This document shows positions 1 to 9,243 of a DNA stretch of 64,000 bases, one piece after another. A program made the position numbers and the translations under genes. Within the stretch, counting starts at the first letter, position 1. Every line of letters starts with the position of its first letter. The notes under the pieces were generated by a model. It made no database searches, was not told the origin of the DNA, and saw nothing but the letters and a program-made list of their open reading frames with translations. The DNA lies in assembly GCF_001831515.1 (NCBI RefSeq), contig NZ_KV825615.1, positions 141,014 to 205,013 on the forward strand, written 5' to 3'. Origin of the DNA: Corynebacterium sp. HMSC074A01. Lineage in GTDB: Bacteria; Actinomycetota; Actinomycetes; Mycobacteriales; Mycobacteriaceae.

Positions 1-33
1 GTGAAGGTCCCCGCCGCGGCTTCCGCGAAGTAA
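1..33 (+). CDS. possible C-terminal end of a truncated plus-strand gene
   Basis: The first 33 bases read in frame as V-K-V-P-A-A-A-S-A-K and stop at TAA (31-33). The segment sits just before the groEL terminator, where a convergent gene would end. Ten codons are too few to identify a family, and the open frame could be chance. Confidence 0.3.
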   Translation: MKVPAAASAK

Positions 34-40
34 GAAACCA

Positions 41-89
41 AAAAGCGCTGCCGGAACCCTCTTCACAACAAGGGGCTCCGGCAGCGCTT
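41..89 (-). terminator. rho-independent terminator of groES-groEL
   Basis: A 13-bp GC-rich stem (arms around 43-56 and 76-89) with extra pairing near the loop is followed on the minus strand by TTTTTGG. It lies 17 nt beyond the groEL stop codon. Confidence 0.85.
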
Positions 90-105
90 CGTGCGCGAAG
101 AAGAA

Positions 106-2044
<1,939 letters not shown>

Positions 2045-2171
2045 AATCGTTTACCTTGGTGACCTTTCGTAGATGTTGCGTTGCAATCCTTATTTAGGAT
2101 TTGCAGTTGTAACGATTGTCTCGATGCGCAGCCGTCGTCGCGGGTGAACAACTGTGCTCTACACAACCTGT

Positions 2172-2198
2172 TTAGCACTCTACCCACGTGAGTGCTAA
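2172..2198. promoter_or_regulatory. CIRCE operator (HrcA binding site)
   Basis: TTAGCACTC, nine bases, then GAGTGCTAA: an exact match to the CIRCE consensus, with perfectly inverted 9-bp arms. It lies 128 nt upstream of groES. In the known HrcA system this operator represses groE at normal temperature. Confidence 0.97.
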
Positions 2199-2229
2199 GC
2201 CACAACATCACTCCCCCGGCAACGCCAGA

Positions 2230-2712
2230 CTACTGGGTGTGCGTCGCATTGAGCACGGCGTTGCGCCAGAGCTCGTACTCCTCCGGGTTGTCCTCACGGT
2301 AGTTCTCCACGGCACGGATCGCCTGGTCCACCGACGCGATAGTGCGCTCCTCCACGCTCTTGCCTTCGCGATTGGTAAAGATCACCGGCCCGCAGATCGC
2401 GCGAGTGGGATCGGTAAGAAACGCCGGGTTGTTCGTCGCCGCGGTGTTGCGCGCCAGCGAGGCCACCGGGTTCGGCTCCGCGCCCTGTGCGCGGGCATCC
2501 GGGTTGAACAGGGCGTGGAAGCGGTTGCCCTCCTGCTCAAACGCCACGTCGACAAAATCGTCCTCAATGCCGCCGAGGAAGTTCCGCGCCGTGTCCTCAT
2601 CAAACACGATGCGCCGGTACGTCAGATCCGGGTTCACCAGGAAGCCGAAGCGCTCCCGGTCCGCCTGCTCGGCGTTCGTCGTGTACTCCGGGGTGTGGGA
2701 AAGCTCACTCAT
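2230..2712 (-). CDS. conserved hypothetical protein between tsaD and groES
   Basis: This is a 160-aa soluble, acidic protein without signal peptide or membrane segment, and I do not recognise a family. The N-terminal half has a beta-rich look (FGFLVNPDLTYRRIVFDED, then VDVAFEQEGNRFHALFNPD); the C-terminal half is helical and contains one Cys. A GGAGG ribosome site stands 11 nt before ATG 2712. It is transcribed in the same direction as tsaD but 111 nt after it, so it may have its own promoter. Its position beside groES resembles that of corynebacterial conserved hypotheticals. Confidence 0.8.
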   Translation of the reverse strand: MSELSHTPEYTTNAEQADRERFGFLVNPDLTYRRIVFDEDTARNFLGGIEDDFVDVAFEQEGNRFHALFNPDARAQGAEPNPVASLARNTAATNNPAFLTDPTRAICGPVIFTNREGKSVEERTIASVDQAIRAVENYREDNPEEYELWRNAVLNATHTQ

Positions 2713-2823
2713 GGCCGCTGCAACCTCCGTGGTGTATCAAAAGGGCCTACTTGCTAGTGAACATAGCCGCTTCCACCCACGCTCGCAGTGCATGAAATTT
2801 TCCCGCACGTCACGGGCCTGAAG

Positions 2824-3885
2824 TTAGGCCCCGACGAGCGGCGTTTCCACCTCGAGCGAGGTATCCGTCGCCGCCGACAGCGGCGAAGGCTCTGCCCCCT
2901 CGTGGATGAGCTGGCCGGCCACCGCCGCGATCATCACACCGTTGTCCGTGCACAGCCCGAAGCGCGGCACGCGCAGCTCGATCCCGCGGGCCTCGCAGCG
3001 CTCGGCGGCGAGCGAACGCAGCCGGGAGTTCGCCGCCACCCCGCCACCGAGCAGCAGGGTCGACGCGCCGGTGTCTTCGCAGGCCATCACGGCCTTTGCG
3101 GTCAGTACGTCGCAGACCGCCTCCTGGAAGGACGCGCAGACGTCCTCCATGCTCACTACACGACCTTCTCGCTCTGCGGCCTCCACGTAGCGGGCCACCG
3201 CGGTCTTCAGCCCGGAGAAGGAGAAGTCGTAGCGGTGCTCGCCGCGCAAGTCCTGGGCCTTCGACAGCCCGCGCGGGAACGCAATCGCTTCCGGGTCACC
3301 GGCTTGCGCCAGCTTGTCCACCACCGGGCCGCCCGGGTAGCCGAGGCCGAGGAGACGGGCGACTTTGTCGTAGGCCTCCCCCGCGGCGTCGTCAAGCGTC
3401 GAGCCCAGCTCGCGCATCGGGCGGCCGACCGCCTCGACCTCGAGGAGTTGTGTGTGCCCGCCGGAGACCAACAGCGCCACCGAGTGCGGCAGCGCGGACT
3501 CGCCCTCCAGGTTCGCCACCGCGACGTGGCCGCCGAGGTGGTTGACCCCGTAGAAGGGCACACCCCACGCGGCCGCATACGCCTTCGCCGCCGAAGCACC
3601 GACCAGCAGCGCGCCAGCCAGGCCCGGGCCCACGGTGGCCGCCACCGCGTCCGGCTTCTCCACACCGGCTTGTTTGAGCGCGGCCTCCATCACCTGCGGC
3701 ATGGCCTCGAGGTGCGCGCGCGAGGCGATCTCCGGCACCACGCCGCCGAAGCGGGCGTGCTGCTCCATCGAGGACGCGACCGCATCCGCGAGGACCTCCA
3801 TCGTTCCGTCCTCATGCAGGCGAATGATGCCCACGCCTGTCTCATCGCAGGAGGATTCAATCCCGAGCACGATCATGGGTGGCAC
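2824..3885 (-). CDS. tsaD: tRNA N6-adenosine threonylcarbamoyltransferase TsaD
   Basis: TsaD transfers the threonylcarbamoyl group to A37 of ANN-decoding tRNAs, working with TsaB and TsaE. The 353-aa product shows the Kae1/Qri7 family signature: [10 protein letters not shown] at the start, the metal-binding histidines in the [17 protein letters not shown] and [12 protein letters not shown] regions, and SGGHTQLL. The listed GTG (3885) directly follows the rimI stop codon. An ATG at 3876, giving MIVLGIESS, matches the usual family start and is equally possible. It is the last gene of the tsaE-tsaB-rimI-tsaD run. Confidence 0.96.
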   Translation of the reverse strand: MPPMIVLGIESSCDETGVGIIRLHEDGTMEVLADAVASSMEQHARFGGVVPEIASRAHLEAMPQVMEAALKQAGVEKPDAVAATVGPGLAGALLVGASAAKAYAAAWGVPFYGVNHLGGHVAVANLEGESALPHSVALLVSGGHTQLLEVEAVGRPMRELGSTLDDAAGEAYDKVARLLGLGYPGGPVVDKLAQAGDPEAIAFPRGLSKAQDLRGEHRYDFSFSGLKTAVARYVEAAEREGRVVSMEDVCASFQEAVCDVLTAKAVMACEDTGASTLLLGGGVAANSRLRSLAAERCEARGIELRVPRFGLCTDNGVMIAAVAGQLIHEGAEPSPLSAATDTSLEVETPLVGA

Positions 3886-4368
3886 TTACCTTTCTGTCTC
3901 GTTGGTAGCGCTCTTGCGCGGGCGCATCATCGCGTACGCGTCCGCGCCGGAGGCCTGGTAGTAGTTCTTGCGCACGCCGGTGGTGACAAAACCGTAGTCC
4001 TCGTACATGCGCAGCGCCGGCACGTTATCGGTGCGCACCTCTAGAAACATGGGCCCGTCGAGCAGGTCCGCGGTGTGGACGAGCTGGTCCATCAGCGCGC
4101 GGCCCACGCCTCGGCGCTGGTAGGCGGGGTCCACGCCGATGGTGTGGATCTCAAACTCCGGATCCTCTTTCGGCCCCAGCATGGCCACACCCGCGTAGCC
4201 GACGAGCGTCTCAGTACCGTCTTCAAAGGCACCAACGTAGAAGGTGTATCGCTGGGAAAGCTCCGCGCGCACCATCGATTCCGTCCACGGCTGATCGCCT
4301 TGAAACAGGAGCGCCTCCAGCTCCGCGATGCGCGGGGCGTGTGCAGGGCCAAGCTCGCGAAATTCCAC
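3886..4368 (-). CDS. rimI: ribosomal protein S18-alanine N-acetyltransferase RimI
   Basis: This is a GNAT-fold acetyltransferase of 160 aa. The acetyl-CoA loop is visible as VDPAYQRRGVGRALM (Q/R-x-x-G-x-G/A pattern), followed by LEVRTDNVPALRMYEDYGF, the RimI-type C-terminal strand and helix. It begins with GTG at 4368, 2 nt after the tsaB stop, and is immediately followed by tsaD, so the genes are co-transcribed. In actinobacteria rimI is usually encoded within this t6A cluster. Confidence 0.93.
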   Translation of the reverse strand: MEFRELGPAHAPRIAELEALLFQGDQPWTESMVRAELSQRYTFYVGAFEDGTETLVGYAGVAMLGPKEDPEFEIHTIGVDPAYQRRGVGRALMDQLVHTADLLDGPMFLEVRTDNVPALRMYEDYGFVTTGVRKNYYQASGADAYAMMRPRKSATNETER

Positions 4369-4370
4369 GG

Positions 4371-5069
4371 CTAGCCCAGCTTCTTTACGTCAACGTCCGG
4401 CAGGGCGGGCGAACGCGGCTTCTGCTTCGGCGGCACCGCGTCGGGACGGCGCAGGTAGTGCGGCACGAGCGAGGCCGGCGGTACCGAAAAGTCTGCGGCG
4501 GCGACCAGACCAGCCGTGTGCGGCGGAAGGTAGGTCACCTCGCCCGCGTCGACGCCCAACTGCGGGGCAAGCTGCTCCGGGACCGAGCACACGTCCACGG
4601 CCGGGCAGTCCAGCTCCGCGGGTTTGACAACCTCGGGTCCGGCGACGCGCTGGCCGCTCTCGTAGCGCGCCCAGTACACCTCGCGTCGGCGGGCGTCGGT
4701 GACGATTAGCGCAGACTGCGCGTCCACACCGTGGGCCACCGCGTCGTGGGTGACCACGCCGTAGACCGGGATCCCCAGCGCCTGGCCCAGCGCCTGCGCG
4801 GTAGCCATGCCGACGCGCAGGCCGGTAAACGGGCCGGGGCCGCAGCCGACCACGATCGCCTCGAGGTCCGAAAAGGCAAGGCCCGCGCCCGCGAGCAGTT
4901 CCTGAATGGTCGGAATGAGCAGCTCGTTGTGGGCGCGGGTGGAGACGACCTTCTCGGCGATGACGTCGACGGCGTTTGGCTCGTCGACGCCACCGGATAC
5001 GGTGGCGGAGACTGCAGCCAGGCCCGCGACAAGCTCGGTAGTGGCCGTGTCGAGGGCGAGCACGCGCAT
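4371..5069 (-). CDS. tsaB: tRNA threonylcarbamoyladenosine protein TsaB
   Basis: TsaB is the non-catalytic ASKHA-fold partner that dimerises with TsaD in t6A synthesis. The 232-aa product starts MRVLALDTATTELVAG and contains the family segment IVVGCGPGPFTGLRVGMATAQALG near residue 80. The ATG at 5069 overlaps the stop codon of the preceding gene as TAATG; a GTG-type extension of eight residues upstream is less likely. The proline-rich C-terminal tail (about residues 200-232) is longer than the E. coli core. Confidence 0.95.
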   Translation of the reverse strand: MRVLALDTATTELVAGLAAVSATVSGGVDEPNAVDVIAEKVVSTRAHNELLIPTIQELLAGAGLAFSDLEAIVVGCGPGPFTGLRVGMATAQALGQALGIPVYGVVTHDAVAHGVDAQSALIVTDARRREVYWARYESGQRVAGPEVVKPAELDCPAVDVCSVPEQLAPQLGVDAGEVTYLPPHTAGLVAAADFSVPPASLVPHYLRRPDAVPPKQKPRSPALPDVDVKKLG

Positions 5070-5575
5070 TACTGCGTCAGCCCCAGGACCCACTGGCCGT
5101 TCTGCTTCGCCACGATCAGCGGGCTCTGCAGCGGGTATGCCGCCATTGCGGGCTGCTGGCAGATATCGATGTTGCGCAGGTCGACCTTGTCAAAGTCGGC
5201 CTTGGCGTTCTCGTCGGCAGGCAGAAGCACCATGTAGCCGGTGTTCTCGTCCAGCTCGAGCTCGTCAGCGGTGGCGTGGAAGGCCTCCAGCTTGCTGTCG
5301 CGCAGCTCCTGCGGCTCGGCCGGGCACAGGGTGGTGAATCCGACGTACTTCTCCGCGTCGTACACCCGCGAGGCGTCGATCATCTGCGCAGCCAAGGCGT
5401 CGCCCTGCGGGTTGAGCTGGGAGACGGAGCGCGTCAGGGAGTTCGTCGGCGTGACGCCTGCGGCCTGCGCGTTCTTGTTGGACAGAGGAATGAAAATCAT
5501 GGCGACGAGCAGCACGACCCACAGAGCGCAGGCAAGCGCTACCCATCCACGACTGGTGTTGGAGAGCTTTAGCAT
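5069..5575 (-). CDS. membrane-anchored hypothetical protein within the t6A cluster
   Basis: The 168-aa product has a short basic N-terminus and one hydrophobic segment (about residues 10-30: VALACALWVVLLVAMIFIPL), then an extracytoplasmic domain with two Cys (in TTLCPAEP and IDICQQPA) that may pair. There is no lipobox. It lies between tsaE (10 nt away) and tsaB (TAATG overlap), so it is certainly co-transcribed with them, though nothing in it suggests a tRNA role. I do not recognise a family. Confidence 0.85.
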   Translation of the reverse strand: MLKLSNTSRGWVALACALWVVLLVAMIFIPLSNKNAQAAGVTPTNSLTRSVSQLNPQGDALAAQMIDASRVYDAEKYVGFTTLCPAEPQELRDSKLEAFHATADELELDENTGYMVLLPADENAKADFDKVDLRNIDICQQPAMAAYPLQSPLIVAKQNGQWVLGLTQ

Positions 5576-5585
5576 GGGCTAAAGC

Positions 5586-6083
5586 CTACATCCCCGTTGC
5601 CTTATCGCCAGTTTTCGGTGTGCCCTGCCACTGCCAGGTGATGATGCGACCTTCCGACTCCGGGTTCTCGCGCACCAGCGTTTCGCGATCCAGCGATACA
5701 AGAAGATACGCGGAGCTGAGCTGTTCGATCAGTCCCCCGCCCCACTCGGCGACCACCACCGCGTGGTCAAGCTCCGTGTCCAAGTCCAGCGCGTCGAGCT
5801 CGCCGAGCGGGTCGCCGCTGGAGCCCTCGCCAAGCAGCCGGTAGGCGTCCACGTGGATCAGCCCCGGGCCGCCGGTCCGCGAGGCGTGCTCGCGCGCGAT
5901 CACGAAGGTCGGGCTGGTCACCCGCCCCTTCACCCCGAGCCCCTCGGCGATGCCCTGCGTCAGCGTCGTCTTGCCCGCGCCCAGCGGCCCGTCCAGGATC
6001 ACCACATCGCCCGCGCTAAGCTCCGCGCCGAGCTCACGGCCCAGGGCTTTGGTCTCGGCCGCAGTCTCACACACTCTTCGCAC
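5586..6083 (-). CDS. tsaE: tRNA t6A synthesis ATPase TsaE
   Basis: TsaE is the P-loop ATPase that drives turnover of the TsaBD complex. The product shows the Walker A motif in LDGPLGAGKTTLTQGIAEGLG, then RVTSPTFVIAREH and the HVDAYRL segment with the family Asp. The start chosen is GTG 6083, because GAGGAGG stands 4-5 nt upstream and the protein then begins at the family position with 165 aa. The longer open frame upstream runs over the alr 3' end and looks like a shadow. It is followed after 10 nt by the membrane-anchored gene and then tsaB. Confidence 0.94.
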   Translation of the reverse strand: MRRVCETAAETKALGRELGAELSAGDVVILDGPLGAGKTTLTQGIAEGLGVKGRVTSPTFVIAREHASRTGGPGLIHVDAYRLLGEGSSGDPLGELDALDLDTELDHAVVVAEWGGGLIEQLSSAYLLVSLDRETLVRENPESEGRIITWQWQGTPKTGDKATGM

Positions 6084-6118
6084 GTGTCCTCCTCGCGTAT
6101 CGCTTCTCGACGCCCCGT

Positions 6119-7222
6119 TTACCCCCGCCCAACATACTCCCGCACCGTCCTGCCCTTGGGCGCGCACAGCACCTCGTAGCTGATCGTGCCGGTGGCCGTG
6201 GCCAGCTCGTCCGCGCTCATGCCGCCGGGACCGAACAGGATCGCTTCGTCGCCCGCGCGCACCTGCGGTTCCGCGCTGCCCAACCACACGACGATCTGGT
6301 CCATGCACACACGTCCCACCTGCGGGTACCACTGCCCGTCGATCGTCCCCCCGAAGCGCCCCTGCCACGAGCGGCTAATCCCGTCGGCGTAACCAGCCGG
6401 AATGAGCGCGGTGTAGCCATCCTCCGGGGCTTGCCAGGTCAGCCCGTAGCTCACGGACTCGCCGCGGGCAATCGGCTTGACCGCCACCACGCGCGCAACC
6501 CAACTCATCGCGGGGCGCAGCCCGTGGTCCTGGCCCGCAACCGGCTCGCTGCCGTAGAGGCTCACGCCGGGGCGCACCTGGTCCAAGTGCGCGTCCTCAC
6601 GCGTCCACACTCCAGACGAGTTCGCGATGTGGGTGACCCCCGGGCGCAGACCTGCGCGCCGTGCCGCCTGGGTAGCGCGTTCGAAGGTCTCGAGCTGCTC
6701 CTGGGTAAAGGGGTGCTCCGGTTGGTCCGCGCAGGCAAGGTGGCTCATAATGCCTTTCACTCGCAGCGTGCCTGCGGCCTCTGCTTCGGCGGCGAGGGCG
6801 AAGGCCTCATCCCAGGCTTCCTCGTCGATGCCGGAGCGGTTCATCCCCGTGTCCACGACGAGGTGGACCGGAATCGGGGTAGGGAGGGTTGGCGCGGCGT
6901 CGATAAGCGAGCGCAGGTGCGCAATGCTTGGGGCACCGACCTCGATGCCGGCGGGGATCTCCTCCCCTGGTGCCCACAGCCAGGCGAGCACAGGCTTGGT
7001 GGTGAGGCGGGCCACCTCGCGCGCCTCGGCGAAGGTGGCCACGCCGAACGCGTCCGCGCCGTTGGCCTCCATCACGGGCACGCAGGCGTCGACGCCGTGG
7101 TTGTACGCATCCGCTTTGATCACGCACATCAGCTGCCGGTCGCCGACATGTGTTCTGATGCAGCGGGTGTTGTGCGCGATTGCGTCCAGATCAATCCGAG
7201 TAACCAGAGGGTGCATGGCCAT
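6119..7222 (-). CDS. alr: alanine racemase (PLP-dependent)
   Basis: This enzyme makes D-alanine for peptidoglycan. The 367-aa product has the family fold order. The PLP-binding Lys is K36 in VIKADAYNHG; MNRSGID follows, then HIANSSG, the catalytic Tyr region GESVSYGLTWQ and the C-terminal GRVCMDQIVV segment. The start was placed at ATG 7222 (MAMHPLVTRIDL); ATG 7216 is also possible, and a start at 7261 would overlap the next gene. It lies 35 nt upstream of tsaE, so it probably leads the alr-tsaE-tsaB-rimI-tsaD transcription unit. Confidence 0.96.
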   Translation of the reverse strand: MAMHPLVTRIDLDAIAHNTRCIRTHVGDRQLMCVIKADAYNHGVDACVPVMEANGADAFGVATFAEAREVARLTTKPVLAWLWAPGEEIPAGIEVGAPSIAHLRSLIDAAPTLPTPIPVHLVVDTGMNRSGIDEEAWDEAFALAAEAEAAGTLRVKGIMSHLACADQPEHPFTQEQLETFERATQAARRAGLRPGVTHIANSSGVWTREDAHLDQVRPGVSLYGSEPVAGQDHGLRPAMSWVARVVAVKPIARGESVSYGLTWQAPEDGYTALIPAGYADGISRSWQGRFGGTIDGQWYPQVGRVCMDQIVVWLGSAEPQVRAGDEAILFGPGGMSADELATATGTISYEVLCAPKGRTVREYVGRG

Positions 7223-7241
7223 ATTGTGCACCATCGCGCAC

Positions 7242-7931
7242 CTAGAACAGGTGGAGCACACCCAGAAGAATCAGCATGGCAGCAACAGCCCAGGTAGCAC
7301 CCAGGGTGACCGGGCGCGGATTCTTGCGCGCCCACGCAAACCCGCGACCCGCCGCACTGTCCGGCTTCGCGCGCACCCACCCCACGAGCAGCGCCGAAAC
7401 GGTTGGCAAGGACAGCGCCACCGTCGCGTACAAGATCAGGGAGGTGTAGCGCAGCGTCGGATCGATGCCCGCAGCCGATAGCAGGGCGAGCCCGCCATAA
7501 AAGGGAATGGAGGTGGCCGACTGCACCAGGCCCAGGACGAAGCCGGTGAGTACTGTCAGCGCGTTCGGCTTACGCAGCGGTCGCAGCACCGTGGCGATAA
7601 GCTTCGAGTTATCCCCGCCTTTGAGCGCCAGCACCCCGGTGAGTAGACCCGTGACCAGCAGGAGGATGCCAAAAATAGGGCCTTCAACGAAGCTTTGGAC
7701 GACGGGACCGAGGCCGTCGAAAATGGCGAGCATGAGCAGCGCCAGGCTTGCCACCCCCAGCCAATCGCCCGCGATAAGCAGCGCCACGATCGCCGCATAT
7801 TTTGGTTGATGGCGCGGCACAATGATCCCCACCGCCACGATCACGCCGATGAGCAACAGGTTCACCGAATCCACAAACGCCAGCGAAAGCGCACCAAGCA
7901 TCAGCGATCCTCCAATCATTTTCCGGCCCAC
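7242..7931 (-). CDS. polytopic membrane protein, GAP/LysE-like topology
   Basis: The 229-aa hydrophobic protein has about six membrane segments. The first (SLMLGALSLAFVDSVNLLLIG) and a later one, with a small-residue-rich loop (GFVLGLVQSATSIPFYGG), resemble the GAP and LysE/cadmium-resistance transporter superfamily in layout, but no diagnostic motif was seen. The start is uncertain: GTG 7931 or ATG 7919. It ends 19 nt before alr and may be co-transcribed with it. Function is unknown. Confidence 0.8.
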   Translation of the reverse strand: MGRKMIGGSLMLGALSLAFVDSVNLLLIGVIVAVGIIVPRHQPKYAAIVALLIAGDWLGVASLALLMLAIFDGLGPVVQSFVEGPIFGILLLVTGLLTGVLALKGGDNSKLIATVLRPLRKPNALTVLTGFVLGLVQSATSIPFYGGLALLSAAGIDPTLRYTSLILYATVALSLPTVSALLVGWVRAKPDSAAGRGFAWARKNPRPVTLGATWAVAAMLILLGVLHLF

Positions 7932-7971
7932 ACTAACCTACGCGTTGCCCACGCGCCCAAGCGTGCTCGAG

Positions 7972-7977
7972 TACCAT
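7972..7977 (+). promoter_or_regulatory. -10 hexamer of a probable leaderless transcript
   Basis: TACCAT, followed by 7 nt and then the GTG start at 7985. There is no ribosome binding site. The spacing puts the transcription start at or next to the start codon. Confidence 0.55.
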
Positions 7978-7984
7978 TGTCTGC

Positions 7985-8839
7985 GTGTCTGCGAAGCTGA
8001 AGAATTTCTCCGAACTGTCCAAGCGCGGCCCGCACCGCGTACTCGAAGGCGACCTGGGCTATACCGGGCTGCCCGGCAAGGTCTACACCCCCGCCGAGGG
8101 GCGCGACCTGCCCGCAGTCGCCTTCGGCCACGACTGGACGAAGAACGTCGACGATTACCACCGCTTCCTGCGTCACCTAGCCAGCTGGGGTATCGTCGCC
8201 GCAGCGCCGAACACAGAGACCGGGCTGCGCCCGGACCACGCCGGGTTCGCCGCCGACCTAGAAACCGCACTGCAGATCTGCGCAGGCGTGCGCCTGGGCA
8301 ATGGCAACATCACCGTCTCGCCGCAAAAGCTCGGCATCGTGGGCCACGGGATGGGCGGCGGCGCTGCCGTCCTCGCCGCCGTGGACAACGAAAAGGTCCA
8401 CGCAGTGGCATCCATCTACCCCGCCAACGTCGCCCCCTCCTCTACCCAGGCGGCCCGCTCCCTGTTCGTCCCCGGCCTGATCATCGGGCCCGGTGTGGAC
8501 GCTGACGCCCTGTTCAATCCGGGCAACCCGGCGAAGCTGGCCTACAACTGGGCCGGCAAGGCCTGCTACCGCACTATTAAGAAGGGCGACCAGCAGGAGT
8601 TCTCCGAGGACGGCCTGCTCAAGCGCGTCCTCGGCCTGGGCAAATCCAACCGCGGCATCCAGGAAACCGCGCGAGGCCTGGTCACCGGTTTCTTGCTCCA
8701 CCAGCTCGCTGGCGAGAAGAAGTACGCCGCCTACTCCGACCCCGAGGCCGCGGGCAGCGGCGTCGAGTCCCTGGTGGGTGATGACCTGGCAGAGGCAGCC
8801 GGGCTAAGCCGCGACGATAGCGGGTTCTCGCTGTTCTAG
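7985..8839 (+). CDS. alpha/beta-hydrolase-fold protein with degenerate catalytic site
   Basis: The 284-aa protein is related to the PET-hydrolase/dienelactone-hydrolase group of alpha/beta hydrolases. It shows a lipase-like oxyanion strand (LPAVAFGHDW), then the nucleophile elbow in IVGHGMGGGAAVLAA. The expected motif is G-H-S-M-G-G; here residue 122 is Gly (codon GGG), so the nucleophilic Ser is missing. Near the expected histidine, the text reads KKGDQQEFSE with no His. It is therefore likely a pseudo-enzyme or binding protein. GTG 7985 is supported by TACCAT 7 nt upstream. Its place beside the ESX-4 accessory genes recalls Rv3438 in mycobacteria. Confidence 0.82.
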   Translation: MSAKLKNFSELSKRGPHRVLEGDLGYTGLPGKVYTPAEGRDLPAVAFGHDWTKNVDDYHRFLRHLASWGIVAAAPNTETGLRPDHAGFAADLETALQICAGVRLGNGNITVSPQKLGIVGHGMGGGAAVLAAVDNEKVHAVASIYPANVAPSSTQAARSLFVPGLIIGPGVDADALFNPGNPAKLAYNWAGKACYRTIKKGDQQEFSEDGLLKRVLGLGKSNRGIQETARGLVTGFLLHQLAGEKKYAAYSDPEAAGSGVESLVGDDLAEAAGLSRDDSGFSLF

Positions 8840-8961
8840 GGTTTGGTTTGTTGGGGTTTGTCGCGGGTTGCGGTGAGCCAGTGAAAGATTCAACATTTTC
8901 CGGGCCGTTTTTTGCATAACCCCAGCTCGCGAGAAGCCCCTCGTCGAATTTTTCACGCCCC

Positions 8962-9243
8962 CTACCGCGGACGCCTCCCGTTCGGTGGTTCCCTTCGCAG
9001 CACCGCACGGATCGGCTTCTTGCCGTCTTCCGGAGGCTGCAGCAACTTCGAATTCCGTAGCGGGTAGCTGTACTCGCCGCGCGGCACAACCAGCGGCGGC
9101 TTGTCCGGGTTCGCCTGTGCCATCGCGTGGTACTTCGCGGTCTGGGCCATTTTGCGCTGGTTGTCACGAAGCATCGCTTCGAAATCCAGCATGCGCTTCT
9201 CTGTGCGTCGCCGGTACTGCTCGGCAAACTCTGCGAAATCCAT
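8962..9243 (-). CDS. small basic hypothetical protein, last gene of the ESX-4 side unit
   Basis: This 93-aa protein has a helical, charged N-terminal half (FAEFAEQYRRRTEKRMLDFEAML) and a basic, proline-containing C-terminus ending PPNGRRPR. The start ATG 9243 overlaps the stop codon of the preceding gene (TGATG) and has AGGGG 7 nt upstream; ATG 9249 would be too close to that site. It has no signal peptide and no recognised family. Tight coupling to the 508-aa gene suggests a shared role. Confidence 0.75.
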   Translation of the reverse strand: MDFAEFAEQYRRRTEKRMLDFEAMLRDNQRKMAQTAKYHAMAQANPDKPPLVVPRGEYSYPLRNSKLLQPPEDGKKPIRAVLRREPPNGRRPR

